The notes: generated by a model not told the origin, from the sequence alone. A stretch of 64,000 nt of DNA from CAVQLX01 sp963811605 (GCA_963811605.1 CAWESA010000002.1:186001-250000), one strand, 5' to 3'. Positions 13,943 through 22,661 are shown, counted from the first letter of the stretch. Made by a program: numbers and translations.

Positions 13943-14039
13943 CGGAAGCCCCCCGATGCTGCGTGCGTCCCCGGAATGGGCAACCGATCGGCGCTGCCTC
14001 GAGCCGGTCGACCCCACCGCACAGCTCAGATTTGACGGG

Positions 14040-14067
14040 AGTGTAACAAGACCGACGGTCTTGGCAA
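14040..14067 (-). promoter_or_regulatory. Promoter of the GlgC-like gene with a palindrome between -35 and -10
   Basis: On the minus strand, TTGCCA (14067-14062) and TACACT (14045-14040) are separated by 16 bp. A perfect 8-bp inverted repeat with a one-base centre, CAAGACCG-A-CGGTCTTG at 14047-14063, fills the spacer. A bound dimeric regulator would occlude RNA polymerase, which is typical of repressor operators. The predicted leader to the ATG at 13942 is about 90 nt. Confidence 0.6.
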
Positions 14068-14101
14068 GGACGGGGCGTGACCTCTCGCGCCCGCCGCGGG
14101 C

Positions 14102-14647
14102 TTACTGGTACGCCACCTTGCGGGCGGTGAGGACCTGGATGTCGGCGATCAGCTCGCGCACGGCCGCGCGCGCCTGGCGCGCGTTGCGGCGGAGCTCCCG
14201 CTCGAGCTGAATGCGGCGCCCGTCGCGGAGCGAGCGATTGCGCAGCTGGAGATGCGCGCGCTGCATCTCGGCCCGGCGGTCCAGCAGGCGATCGACCTTG
14301 GCGAGCGCGAGAAGCCGAACACGCGGCTGGGGCGACCCGTCCGCCACGGCCAGCAGCCGCGACAGCAGGCCGACGTGGTGCCGGTTGATCTCGTCGGCGA
14401 CCTTGGGATCGGCCCGCACGATCATGAGACAGAACCCCGCCTCGTACTCGTGCAGCGCGGCCTCGATCTGCCTCCCGCGCAGCGCGGTGTCGCCGCGCGA
14501 AACGCGCGCGATCGCGCGCCGCAGCCGGGCACGCTCGATCGCGGACAGCGCCGGACGCAGGAGCGGCTGGGCGATCAGGAACGACAGCCCCACCACCAAC
14601 GTGAGCGCCATCGGCAGCAGGACCAGCGCGACGAGCGCGGTGGACAT
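14102..14647 (-). CDS. Hypothetical membrane-anchored coiled-coil protein
   Basis: This 181-residue protein starts MSTALVALVLLPM. One strong transmembrane segment spans about residues 3-30, and the rest is long amphipathic helices rich in Arg, Leu, Glu and Ala, with likely coiled coil to the C-terminus. I do not recognise the family. A longer frame begins at 14689, but the ATG at 14647 places the membrane segment at the N-terminus and avoids overlap with the GH57 gene that ends at 14664. It is the last gene of the DUF4912-GH57 unit. No catalytic motif is visible. Confidence 0.6.
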   Translation of the reverse strand: MSTALVALVLLPMALTLVVGLSFLIAQPLLRPALSAIERARLRRAIARVSRGDTALRGRQIEAALHEYEAGFCLMIVRADPKVADEINRHHVGLLSRLLAVADGSPQPRVRLLALAKVDRLLDRRAEMQRAHLQLRNRSLRDGRRIQLERELRRNARQARAAVRELIADIQVLTARKVAYQ

Positions 14648-14663
14648 CGGACTGTCCAGGAAT

Positions 14664-16268
14664 CTACGGGAAGGCCCCGGTGGTGACAAGAGGATATCCG
14701 CCGTCGAGCACGGCGAGATCGAGTTCCGGAAAGAGCGGGGAGCGCGCTTCGAACGCGTCGACCAGCGCGGGCTCGAGTGCGGTCCGCTCCACCGCGTCGC
14801 ACAGCACCCGGCAGGCGCGCAGGTGCTCGACGGTGCGCCGGGTCGCGTACCCCGCGGCGGTGTCGCCGGTCATCATGAAGGCCCAGTCGCTAGCCTGGGC
14901 CAGGAGGAGCTCGCGCAGCGCCTGGGTGAGCGCGCGACGGGGCAGCCCCTCCTGCGGCGTCGAACGGCACAGTCCGACGAGACGCGTGCCGGCCGCATCC
15001 AGGTCCGGATACACCCAGTCCGTGGCGGCGTTGAGCCAGACGTCATGGTGGCCGCGGGCGCCCCAGGTGCTCGCCGACGGGGCGACCGCCTGCACCGCGG
15101 ACCGCGCGGAGAGATCCTCCGTCAGCGTTCCGACGCGCACCCCGGGGGACGCGGCGAGGGCGCGCAGCACGGCGTCCAGCCAGTCGGGCCCCTCGAACCA
15201 CCAGTGGCCGAACAGCTCGGCGTCGTAGGGGCAGACGATGATCGGCCGCTCCATCGACTCCCGGAGCTGCTCGAGCTGGGCGCGGCGCGCGGCGACGAAG
15301 TGCTCCGCGTGGACGTGGACGCGCTGGCGCGCGCGCTCCGGATCGTACGGCTCCTTCTGCCAGCCGGGCCCGGTGACGCGGTGGTACTTGAGGCCGGTCG
15401 GGGTCGCCCCGTGCCCGCTGGCGAGAGCCCCGAGAGCGTCGGGCGGCAGGTCGAAGCCGATGTCACGATGGAAATCGCGGTACCAGGGATCCCCCGGGTA
15501 GCCGCCCTCCGCACTCCACACCGCCGTCGCGCTCTCCGGATCCCGCCCGTAGGCCGCCAGACCCGACGGGCAGGCGACCGGGGCGTACACGCCGTGGACC
15601 GGTTGCGGTGCGGCGTGGGTGAGCCCGTGTGTATCGAGCACCGTCCACCGTATGCCGGCGGCGACCAGGGCCGTATCCAGGCCCGGCGCGTAGGCGCATT
15701 CGGGGAGCCAGAATCCGCGCGGCGCCCGCCCGAGGTGCCGCAGGTGCTCCGCCGCCCCGACCGCGATCTGGGCGCGCACCAGTGCAGGGACCGAGCCGAG
15801 CAGCGGCAGGTTGGCGTGGGTCGCCGCCGTCGTGGCGAGCTCGAGGCGGCCGCGCTCCGCGAAGCCGCGGAACGCGCCGATGAGATCGCGGCGCCAGCGA
15901 TCGAAGAAGCGGGCCCGGGCACGGGTGAGGCGGTCGCGATAGAGCAGGGCGCAGCGGTGCCACGCGGGCTCCGTCCGGGTGCGCTCCAGCTCCTGCGCGC
16001 TGAGGGCGACGAGAGCGTCGAGATGTCGCTCGAAGCGCTGACGGAGCAGCGGGTCGGCGAGCATGGCCAGCAGCGTCGGACTGAGCGACAGGGTGATGCG
16101 AGCCGGGACGGCATCTCGCTCCTGGCGGTCGAGGACGTCGAGCAGCGGCAGGTAGCACTCGGTGATGGCCTCGAAGAGCCAGCGCTCCTCGAGGAACGTG
16201 GGATGCTCGGGATGACGGACGAAGGGCAGGTGAGCGTGAAGGACCAGGGCCACGCAGCCGTCGGGCAT
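14664..16268 (-). CDS. GH57 family glycoside hydrolase, probable 1,4-alpha-glucan branching enzyme
   Basis: A 534-residue GH57 (DUF1957-type) protein. The N-terminal HAHLPFVRHPE is the first conserved GH57 region, GFWLPECAYAPG near 188 carries the nucleophile Glu, and CPYDAELFGHWWFEG near 348 carries the acid/base Asp. The helical C-terminal domain is present, as in characterised TK1436-type branching enzymes that form alpha-1,6 branches in glycogen. Length agrees with that family. The ATG at 16268 directly follows a GTG at 16271; either could start. It lies 9 bp after the DUF4912 gene and 16 bp before the small membrane protein gene, in one operon. Branching activity is family inference. Confidence 0.85.
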   Translation of the reverse strand: MPDGCVALVLHAHLPFVRHPEHPTFLEERWLFEAITECYLPLLDVLDRQERDAVPARITLSLSPTLLAMLADPLLRQRFERHLDALVALSAQELERTRTEPAWHRCALLYRDRLTRARARFFDRWRRDLIGAFRGFAERGRLELATTAATHANLPLLGSVPALVRAQIAVGAAEHLRHLGRAPRGFWLPECAYAPGLDTALVAAGIRWTVLDTHGLTHAAPQPVHGVYAPVACPSGLAAYGRDPESATAVWSAEGGYPGDPWYRDFHRDIGFDLPPDALGALASGHGATPTGLKYHRVTGPGWQKEPYDPERARQRVHVHAEHFVAARRAQLEQLRESMERPIIVCPYDAELFGHWWFEGPDWLDAVLRALAASPGVRVGTLTEDLSARSAVQAVAPSASTWGARGHHDVWLNAATDWVYPDLDAAGTRLVGLCRSTPQEGLPRRALTQALRELLLAQASDWAFMMTGDTAAGYATRRTVEHLRACRVLCDAVERTALEPALVDAFEARSPLFPELDLAVLDGGYPLVTTGAFP

Positions 16269-16277
16269 CACGCGGGA

Positions 16278-17069
16278 TCAGCGGATGGGCAGCGCGTCGC
16301 TGGCGCGCCGTCCCGGCGGCATGGCCTCGCTGGAGCCGCCGGCAGGCGCCGGGCGCGGCGCCGGTCCGCCGGAAGTGGCGCTGGCGGGATGCAGCACGCG
16401 CCGTCCGCTCCAGGCGACGGCCACCTCGGGAGCGGCACCCCCGGGACCGGGCGCCACCCAGCAGACCGACGTGTCGTCCGACGGTCCCGCAGCCGGCGTC
16501 GACACGACGTTCGACGTCGCCAGCGGCACGAAGCGACCGCTCGGCGCGCGCAGCCCGACCTCGACGCGGTAGGACCGGGCGGGATGCGCTCCGTCGACAT
16601 GGGCGCGCCCGGCGCCGGGCGCGAGCACCAGGTCACGAAACGTCGGCGGGCTCGCGGCAACCTCGTGGAGGCGGAGAACCTCTTGCGCGTGCTCGCCGTC
16701 CGGACCGAGGGCACGCAGCTCCTCCAGTCGACCGATGGGCGGGATGTCCCAGTGCGCGAAGAGCGACCACGGATCGCGGGCGACGAGCACGATGCGGCTC
16801 TGCCCGTAGGCCCGCTGCGGCTCGTCGCGCGCCGAGTCGCCGCTCGCGGGCGCAGCCTCGTCACCGCGAGGCGCGGTCACGCGACGGGCCGGCTCGGCTT
16901 GCGGCATCGCCCCGGCCGGGGGCGCCGGTGCGCTCCGGCCCGCGCGGGCCGGTTGCGGCCGCGGCACGCCGTGGAGGAACGCCCGCAGCGTGCGGGCGGC
17001 CGTCCGGGCGAGCATCCGGAGCGCGTGCAACGCCGCGGCCCCGCTGCCTCCGGTGTTCGTCGCGGCCAT
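16278..17069 (-). CDS. DUF4912 domain protein
   Basis: A 263-residue protein. The N-terminal 90 residues are Ala/Pro/Arg-rich and probably disordered. From about 90 the segment SRIVLVARDPWSLFAHWDI is characteristic of DUF4912, followed by beta-rich sequence with SYRVEVGLR. DUF4912 genes are often found next to GH57 branching enzymes, as here, and the fold is thought to bind carbohydrate. It is the first gene of the glucan operon, driven by a well-formed promoter that ends 6 nt before its ATG. The function is unknown; a glucan-binding or scaffold role is inference from context. Confidence 0.8.
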   Translation of the reverse strand: MAATNTGGSGAAALHALRMLARTAARTLRAFLHGVPRPQPARAGRSAPAPPAGAMPQAEPARRVTAPRGDEAAPASGDSARDEPQRAYGQSRIVLVARDPWSLFAHWDIPPIGRLEELRALGPDGEHAQEVLRLHEVAASPPTFRDLVLAPGAGRAHVDGAHPARSYRVEVGLRAPSGRFVPLATSNVVSTPAAGPSDDTSVCWVAPGPGGAAPEVAVAWSGRRVLHPASATSGGPAPRPAPAGGSSEAMPPGRRASDALPIR

Positions 17070-17075
17070 GCCGGC

Positions 17076-17104
17076 ATGGTAGCGATCGTAACGCCGTGCG
17101 GCAA
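17076..17104 (-). promoter_or_regulatory. Promoter of the DUF4912-GH57 operon, leaderless type
   Basis: On the minus strand, TTGCCG (17104-17099), a 17-bp spacer and TACCAT (17081-17076). Only 6 nt separate the -10 box from the ATG at 17069, so the first transcribed base would be at or next to the start codon and no Shine-Dalgarno could be present. Confidence 0.6.
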
Positions 17105-17111
17105 CGTCGTG

Positions 17112-17588
17112 TCAGCCGATCGGGGCGGAGCGCTCGTGTCGCTCGAGGGCGTCGAATGCGGCGTGCGGCTCGGACGCCTCGAGCAGCGATTCGCGTAGCG
17201 CCGGGGAGCGCAGCAACGTGGCAATCGCGGCCAGCGTGCGCAGGTGATCGTCGATCGCATCGGGCGCGGAGAGCACGAGCCCGACGATCGGCACCACGAC
17301 GCCGGGCACCGGCTCGTACAGACCGGCACGCGCCAGGCCGAGTGCGACCACGGTGCCGTGCAAGCCGCCGAGGCGGGCATGCGGCACGCCGACGCCGATG
17401 TCGAGCACGGCGGTGGACGATTCCTGCTCGCGGACCAGGACGCCGCGCACCGCATCGACTTCCCGGACCGCCGGCACCTCGCCGCCCTGGACGAGCAGGC
17501 CGACCAGACCGGTGACGGTCTCGCGCAGGCCGTGCCACGGCGGCGCGATCGCGATCAGCTCGGGGCGGAGCCGGGCGACGAAGCTCAT
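17112..17588 (-). CDS. PTS IIA-like (PtsN/fructose type) protein
   Basis: A 158-residue protein of the EIIA type-2 (fructose/nitrogen PTS) fold. IGVGVPHARLGGL contains the phosphorylatable His at about residue 68, and the downstream PIVGLVLSAPDA segment matches the family core. No EIIB or EIIC permease is adjacent, so a regulatory role like PtsN is more likely than sugar transport. A candidate promoter (TTGTCA at 17628-17623, 17 bp, TAGAGC at 17605-17600) precedes the ATG by 11 nt. It sits between the glucan operon and the DapF-like gene on the same strand. Confidence 0.75.
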   Translation of the reverse strand: MSFVARLRPELIAIAPPWHGLRETVTGLVGLLVQGGEVPAVREVDAVRGVLVREQESSTAVLDIGVGVPHARLGGLHGTVVALGLARAGLYEPVPGVVVPIVGLVLSAPDAIDDHLRTLAAIATLLRSPALRESLLEASEPHAAFDALERHERSAPIG

Positions 17589-17640
17589 GGGAGACGACTG
17601 CTCTATCGTTCCGACGCGGCGATGACAATGAACGGCGGGG

Positions 17641-18501
17641 TCAGCGCACGAGCGTCGCGACGAACGCCGGCAGCAGGACGCCGTGATAGACGAGCTCCGC
17701 CGGTCCGGTCATGCGGATCTGCCAGCCAGCCCCGACCTCGATGCCGAGGTCGCCTCCGTCCATGCGCACGGTGACGGCGCGCTCGGTGCGACCGAGGCGC
17801 ACGCAGGCGGCTGCGACCGCGCAGGCGCTGCTCCCGGAGGCGAGCGTCTCGCCCGCGCCACGTTCCCAGATGCGGATGCGGACCCGGTCGCGCCGTTCGA
17901 CCAGCGCGAACTGCACGTTGGTGCGGCGGGGGAAGAGCGGGTGGCGCTCGAGCGCCGGTCCCAGGCGTTGCACGTCGATCGGTGCCAGGTCGTCCGTGAG
18001 CACGACGCAGTGCGGATTGCCGACGCTCAGCGCGGTGATGCGGACCGTCCGTCCGTCCACCGTGATGTCCTCGTCGACCACCTCGCGCGGCGCGCCGACG
18101 CAGGGGATGTCCTGGCTGCGGAACGTCGCGGACCCCATGTCGACGATGATGTCCTCGATGCGTCCGGCACGGCGTCGCAGCTCGCACGCCACGGTCCCCC
18201 CTGGCGTCTCGATCGTGAACCTGTCCGCGCTGACGCGTCCGGTGTCGGCCAGCCAGCGAGCGAAGATGCGCAGCCCGTTGCCGCTCTTCTCGGCTTCGCT
18301 GCCGTCGGGGTTGAGGATCCGGAGTCCCGCGTCGGCTCGTGTCGAGGGCGCGAGGGCGAGGACCCCGTCGCTGCCGATTCCCCGGTGCCGATCGCAGAGG
18401 CGCTGGACCGCGTCCTCGCCGAGCGAAAAGGACAGCGCGGCCGGGTCGACCACGAGGTAGTCGTTGCCGAGCGCATGGCCCTTGGCGAAGGCATCCGTCA
18501 T
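17641..18501 (-). CDS. dapF: Diaminopimelate epimerase-like protein, both catalytic Cys replaced by Ser
   Basis: A 286-residue protein with the duplicated DapF fold and normal family length. DapF interconverts LL- and meso-diaminopimelate with two cysteines, in the motifs QCGNGARC and ACGTGACA. Here the first reads AEKSGNGLRIFARW (Ser near 70) and the second ETLASGSSACAV (Ser near 217), so both catalytic positions are serine while the substrate-binding surroundings (NPDGSEAE, ERGAGET) are kept. It may be an alternative-mechanism DapF, a racemase of another substrate, or inactive. It is not next to other lysine or peptidoglycan genes. The gene symbol reflects family, not proven activity. Confidence 0.78.
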   Translation of the reverse strand: MTDAFAKGHALGNDYLVVDPAALSFSLGEDAVQRLCDRHRGIGSDGVLALAPSTRADAGLRILNPDGSEAEKSGNGLRIFARWLADTGRVSADRFTIETPGGTVACELRRRAGRIEDIIVDMGSATFRSQDIPCVGAPREVVDEDITVDGRTVRITALSVGNPHCVVLTDDLAPIDVQRLGPALERHPLFPRRTNVQFALVERRDRVRIRIWERGAGETLASGSSACAVAAACVRLGRTERAVTVRMDGGDLGIEVGAGWQIRMTGPAELVYHGVLLPAFVATLVR

Positions 18502-18570
18502 GGATGTCGGCGATGCCGGAGGCGCGTCCGTTTCTCAAGGCGGAGGGGTTCTGGTAACGGCGGGGGCCGC

Positions 18571-19881
18571 ATGAGTCCAGCCGCCGGTCACGACGACGTC
18601 CATGCCGGTCGGCAGATGCTCTCCCTCTCGCTCGCCGTCCTGGCGACGCTGCCTGGCCTGGTGCTCCGCCTGGCGCACATCGAGCTGTCGCACCCGGTGG
18701 CGGCGCTCCTCTTCGGGCTCTCCATCGTCGGCGCTGCGTTCATGCTGTCGTGGGCCGCCGAGGTGGCCCAGCTCGACATCTCCGCCGGGCTTGCGATCGC
18801 GGTGCTGGCGTTCATCGCGGTGTTGCCGGAGTACGCCGTCGACCTGGTGTTCGCCTTCAAGGCGGGGGGCGCCGTCGCGGCCCACGGCGCCGACTGCCGC
18901 CCGCCCGGCTACCTGGGCGAGTCGCCATGCTCCCTCGCCCTCGCCAACATGACGGGCGCGAACCGGCTGCTCATCGGCATCGGCTGGTCCATGGTCGTGT
19001 TTCTGGCGTGGTACCGCGCGCGCGCGCAGGGCCAGCGCCTGACCGCGGTCGCGCTCGAGCGCAGCCACGCGATCGAGCTCGGATACCTGGCCCTGGCCAC
19101 GGCGTACTCGCTCACCTTGCCCCTCAAGTCCACCGTCACCCTGGTGGACGCGGCGGTGTTGGTCGGCATCTTCGTCGCCTACACGGTACGGATCGCATCC
19201 GCGCCGGCCGAGGAACCCCACCTGGTCGGTCCCGCGCGCTACCTCGGGACCTTCGCCGATGGTCCCCGCCGCGCGGTTGTCGTGGCGCTGTTCCTGTTTG
19301 CCGCATCGATCATTCTTCTCGTGGCCGAGCACTTTGCCGAAGCGCTCGTGGGCACGGGCCGCGAATTCAGCATCAACGAGTTCCTGCTCGTCCAGTGGCT
19401 GGCACCGCTGGCCTCGGAAGCACCGGAGCTCCTGGTGGCCGGCCTGTACGCCTGGCGACTCAACACCAACGCCGGCCTCGGGACGCTGGTGTCGTCGAAG
19501 GTGAACCAGTGGACCCTGCTGGTGGGGACGCTTCCGATCGTGTTCGCCATCGCGTCCGGCAGCCCGCAGGGATTGCCGGTCGAGCCGCGGCAACGCGAGG
19601 AGCTGTTGCTCACCGCCGCGCAGTCCGTGTTCGCCGTCGCCACGCTCGCCTCGCTGTCGATCTCGCTGCGCGAGGCGGCTCTCCTGCTGGGACTCTTCTT
19701 CGCCCAGTTCGTCATCGGGGCTTTCGTGCCCGAGGCGTGGCACGGGGCGGAGCGCATCGCCGTGTCGGTGGTCTACCTCGTGCTCGGGCTCTGGATCTTC
19801 GCTCAGGACCGCAGGCTGCTGCCTGCGCTGCTCCGCGACGCCTTCCGGACGCCGCACGACCAGCTCAACCCGGCGGGCTAG
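18571..19881 (+). CDS. Ca2+/cation antiporter (CaCA superfamily) membrane protein
   Basis: A 436-residue integral membrane protein with about 11 hydrophobic helices. It carries the two alpha-repeats typical of Na+/Ca2+ exchangers: AVLPEYAVDLVFAFKAGG near 88-105 in the first half, and LAPLASEAPELLVAGL near 279-294 in the second. The acidic residues of the PE and SEAPE motifs are those that coordinate the cation in this superfamily. The ATG at 18571 places the first helix near residue 17; the open frame upstream to 17683 is antisense to dapF. It is divergent from dapF with a 69-bp gap. Ion specificity is not deducible. Confidence 0.82.
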   Translation: MSPAAGHDDVHAGRQMLSLSLAVLATLPGLVLRLAHIELSHPVAALLFGLSIVGAAFMLSWAAEVAQLDISAGLAIAVLAFIAVLPEYAVDLVFAFKAGGAVAAHGADCRPPGYLGESPCSLALANMTGANRLLIGIGWSMVVFLAWYRARAQGQRLTAVALERSHAIELGYLALATAYSLTLPLKSTVTLVDAAVLVGIFVAYTVRIASAPAEEPHLVGPARYLGTFADGPRRAVVVALFLFAASIILLVAEHFAEALVGTGREFSINEFLLVQWLAPLASEAPELLVAGLYAWRLNTNAGLGTLVSSKVNQWTLLVGTLPIVFAIASGSPQGLPVEPRQREELLLTAAQSVFAVATLASLSISLREAALLLGLFFAQFVIGAFVPEAWHGAERIAVSVVYLVLGLWIFAQDRRLLPALLRDAFRTPHDQLNPAG

Positions 19882-19917
19882 GCGCGCGACCCAAGACCCC
19901 GCCGGACGATGTTGCCA

Positions 19918-19936
19918 GCGGGGACGGTGACCCCGC
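19918..19936. terminator. Hairpin between convergent genes, possible weak terminator
   Basis: A GCGGGG stem (19918-19923), a seven-base loop and CCCCGC (19931-19936) lie between the antiporter gene and the convergent CoA-transferase operon. No T-tract follows on either strand, so this is only a terminator-like hairpin. Confidence 0.3.
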
Positions 19937-20002
19937 GCCCCCCGCACCGGCGTCTCGCGTCACGCGTCCTCGGCCAGTCACGCCTTCAGCCGGCCCACTA
20001 CC

Positions 20003-21220
20003 CTAGCGGAGGGCGCCGGCGTCGCGGAGCCGCGCGATCTCGTCGGCCGTATAGCCGCAGACATCGCGCAGGACCTGATCGGTGTCCTGCCCGAGGCAGG
20101 GCGCCGCGCGCCGGACGCGGCTCTCGCTGGCCGACATCTGCCAGGGGACGCCGAGATGCATCATCGTGCCCACCTCGGGATGCTCCAGCGTGACCGGGAA
20201 GCCACGCGCGGCCATGTGGACGTCTTCGGCCAGGTCGCGGTTCGTCGCCGCCACGAAGGCCGCGATCCCGGCCGCCTGCAACGTCTCCATCGCGGCCTCC
20301 GCCTCGCGGGCCACGGTCCAGGCGGTGACGAGCGCGTCGAGGGCGTCCTCGTGCTGCTTGCGGGCGGCGAGCGTCGCGAAGCGTGCATCGTTCGCCAGAT
20401 CGGGGCGGTCGATGACGCGCACGAAGCGTCGCCACGCGTCGTCGTCCTCGACGGCGATCGCCAGCCAGCGATCCTCGCCGGCGGCGGGGAAGACGCCGTG
20501 CGGCGCCATGTGGGGATCGCGATTGCCGTCCCGCGGAGGAGGGGCGCCGTTCATCGTGAAGTCGACGATCGCCTCCGGGAGGACGGCCATGGTCGTCTCC
20601 CACTGCGACAGGTCGATGTACTGGCCGCGGCCGGTCCGGGCGCGATGCAGGAGCGCCGCCAGGACGGCGACCGCGCCGTGCAGGCCGCCGGTCGGATCGC
20701 CGTAGGAGATGCCGACATGCATCGGCGGATGGCCGCGGTAGCCGGTGACCGACGAGAAGCCCGATAGCGGCACCTGCGCCGGTCCGTAGGAGACCTTGTC
20801 GTGGTCGGGACCGCTCGCCCCGTAGCCGGAGAGCGCGATCATGATGACGTCGGGGCGGAGGGTCGCGAGCACGTCGTAGCCGAGGCCCATGCGGTCCATC
20901 ACGCCGGCCGCGAAGTTCTCCACCACGATGTCGCTGGCGGCACAGACCCGCTTCGCCACCGCGATGCCGTCGGCCGACTTGAGGTCGAGCGTGATGCTCT
21001 TCTTGCCCTGGTTGTACTGGTTGAAGTAGCCGCTGCGATTCGGCCCCGGCTTGAACTGCGCGAACGGCGGCAGCAGGCGCGTGACGCACACACGGCTGGC
21101 GCTCTCGATCCGGATCACCTCGGCGCCCAGATGCGCCAGCTGGAGGGTGCAGAACGGGCCGGCCCAGACCCAGGTGAAGTCGGCGACCCGCACCCCTTGC
21201 AGCGGCGGCCGCCGAGTCAT
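20003..21220 (-). CDS. Class III (CaiB/BaiF) CoA-transferase
   Basis: A 405-residue family III CoA-transferase, which moves CoA between carboxylic acids. Typical features are the N-terminal GVRVADFTWVWAGP, QGKKSITLDLKS, VVENFAAGVMDRMGLGYD (this family's catalytic Asp lies in that region) and QYIDLSQWE. The ATG at 21220 overlaps the stop of the upstream CoA-transferase gene (ATGA), showing translational coupling. The two neighbours share about the same length, so they may form a heteromeric enzyme such as those acting on benzylsuccinate, oxalate or bile acids. The substrate cannot be told. Confidence 0.88.
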   Translation of the reverse strand: MTRRPPLQGVRVADFTWVWAGPFCTLQLAHLGAEVIRIESASRVCVTRLLPPFAQFKPGPNRSGYFNQYNQGKKSITLDLKSADGIAVAKRVCAASDIVVENFAAGVMDRMGLGYDVLATLRPDVIMIALSGYGASGPDHDKVSYGPAQVPLSGFSSVTGYRGHPPMHVGISYGDPTGGLHGAVAVLAALLHRARTGRGQYIDLSQWETTMAVLPEAIVDFTMNGAPPPRDGNRDPHMAPHGVFPAAGEDRWLAIAVEDDDAWRRFVRVIDRPDLANDARFATLAARKQHEDALDALVTAWTVAREAEAAMETLQAAGIAAFVAATNRDLAEDVHMAARGFPVTLEHPEVGTMMHLGVPWQMSASESRVRRAAPCLGQDTDQVLRDVCGYTADEIARLRDAGALR

Positions 21221-22416
21221 CGTGCGACTCCCTCGTGGCGCAGCGTCTCGCTGTCGACGCCGACCTCGGCGAGCACTTCGGCGGTGTGCTGCCCGAGACA
21301 CGGCGCCGGCCGGCGCAGCGTCCACGGCGTCGCCGAGAAGCCATACGGGGCACCCGGCACCGTCACCGTGCCCGCGTGGGGATGATCGACGGTGACGAAG
21401 AAGCCGCGCGCGCGCAGGTGGGGCGAGTCGAGCAGGTCGCCCATGGTGGATACCGGAGCGAACGGCACGCGCCGGCGCTGCGCCGCCTCGTACAGCTCCT
21501 GCACCGACTGCTCGCGGCACCACTCCGACAGCAGCGCCTGGAGCGCATCGAAGTTGGCGCCCCGGGCCAGGCGGTTCTCGAACAGCTCCATCTCGGCCCA
21601 CTCCGGGCTGCCCATGATCTCGACGAACTGGCGCCACTGGTGCTCCTCGACGCAGCACACGAAGATCCAGCCGTCGCGACACTCCATGAAGCAGAGCGGC
21701 TGGAGCGGCTTGGCGCCGAGCCGCGACGCCACTAGGCCGCAGTACGGCCAGAATTCGAAGGTGAGCTCGAGGATGGCGGCGACCGATTCCTGCACCGACA
21801 CGTCGATGTGCTCGCCGGTGCCGGTCGTCGCGCGCGCGAGGAGGGCGGCGAGGGACGCCATGGCGGCGTTGAGCGCGGCCTGGAAGCTCGCCTGCTGGCC
21901 GAAGGCGCGCAACGGCGGCAGCTCCGGATGCGCCGGGTCGCCGTTCAGGGTGGCGACGCCGCCCGCGCACCACGACACCAGATCCGTGGCGCGCCAGTGG
22001 GCCCGTGGCCCGGTGAGGCCGAAGGGCGAGATCGACGTCATCACGAGGCGGGGATTGAGCGTCCGGAGGCGATCCCACTCGAGTCCCTCCGCCGCCATCT
22101 CGGTGGGGTGCACGTCGTGGACCAGCAGATCGGCGCCCGCGACGAGGCGATCGAAGGCCTCGCGGTCGCGCGCCTGGCGGAGGTCGAGGACGACGCCGCG
22201 CTTGTTGGCGTTGAGATACAGGAAGAGGCCGCTGCGCTCGGGGTGGACCTCGCCGTGCGGGAACGGCCCGCGCCGGCGGACCGGATCGCCCGTCGGCGGC
22301 TCGACCTTGACCACGTCGCCACCGAGGTCGGCCAGCAGCTTGGAGGCATATGCCGCGCCGACGGAGCGCCCGACCTCGAGGATGCGTAGGCCGTCGAGGG
22401 CGCCGGCCACGCTCAC
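21217..22416 (-). CDS. Class III (CaiB/BaiF) CoA-transferase
   Basis: A 399-residue second family III CoA-transferase, upstream of and coupled to the first. It shows GLRILEVGRSVGAAYASKLL at the N-terminus, KRGVVLDLRQ, ADLLVHDVHPTEM and EHIDVSVQES. The usual catalytic-Asp region differs from the partner protein (HDVHPTEMAAEGLEWD), which might mean that only one subunit is catalytic, as reported for some heteromeric family III enzymes. Its ATG overlaps the stop of the 82-residue gene upstream. Membership of the family is clear; the subunit idea is inference. Confidence 0.86.
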   Translation of the reverse strand: MSVAGALDGLRILEVGRSVGAAYASKLLADLGGDVVKVEPPTGDPVRRRGPFPHGEVHPERSGLFLYLNANKRGVVLDLRQARDREAFDRLVAGADLLVHDVHPTEMAAEGLEWDRLRTLNPRLVMTSISPFGLTGPRAHWRATDLVSWCAGGVATLNGDPAHPELPPLRAFGQQASFQAALNAAMASLAALLARATTGTGEHIDVSVQESVAAILELTFEFWPYCGLVASRLGAKPLQPLCFMECRDGWIFVCCVEEHQWRQFVEIMGSPEWAEMELFENRLARGANFDALQALLSEWCREQSVQELYEAAQRRRVPFAPVSTMGDLLDSPHLRARGFFVTVDHPHAGTVTVPGAPYGFSATPWTLRRPAPCLGQHTAEVLAEVGVDSETLRHEGVAR

Positions 22417-22661
22417 GTCCCGGTCGCCAGCCGCACCAGGTCGTCGATCGATGCCGGCTCGTCCACGCCGCCGAGCCGGACCATGAGCTCGGTGTGCGAG
22501 TGTTCGTCGACCGGCCAGTCGCGTGCGACGCGCCAGCCGTCAGCGGTCCGCTCCAGCAGGTGCACGTGGCGCTGGTCCTCGGTGAGGCCGATGGCGGCAC
22601 GCTCGCTCGGGGTGGTCGAGAAGAGCGCGTAGCCCGCCTGCTTCATGGTGACGAAGTACAC
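22413..22661 (-). CDS. Small hypothetical protein, 82 residues
   Basis: This small frame has a GTG start at 22661 preceded by a strong AGGAGG seven bases upstream, which decides the start over the ATG at 22646. The protein (VYFVTMKQAGYALF at the N-terminus, then RHVHLLERTADGWRVARDW) looks like a small beta-alpha domain without Cys or obvious catalytic motifs. It overlaps the start of the CoA-transferase gene by four bases, so it is translated in the same operon and may be an accessory subunit. I do not recognise the family. Confidence 0.65.
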   Translation of the reverse strand: MYFVTMKQAGYALFSTTPSERAAIGLTEDQRHVHLLERTADGWRVARDWPVDEHSHTELMVRLGGVDEPASIDDLVRLATGT

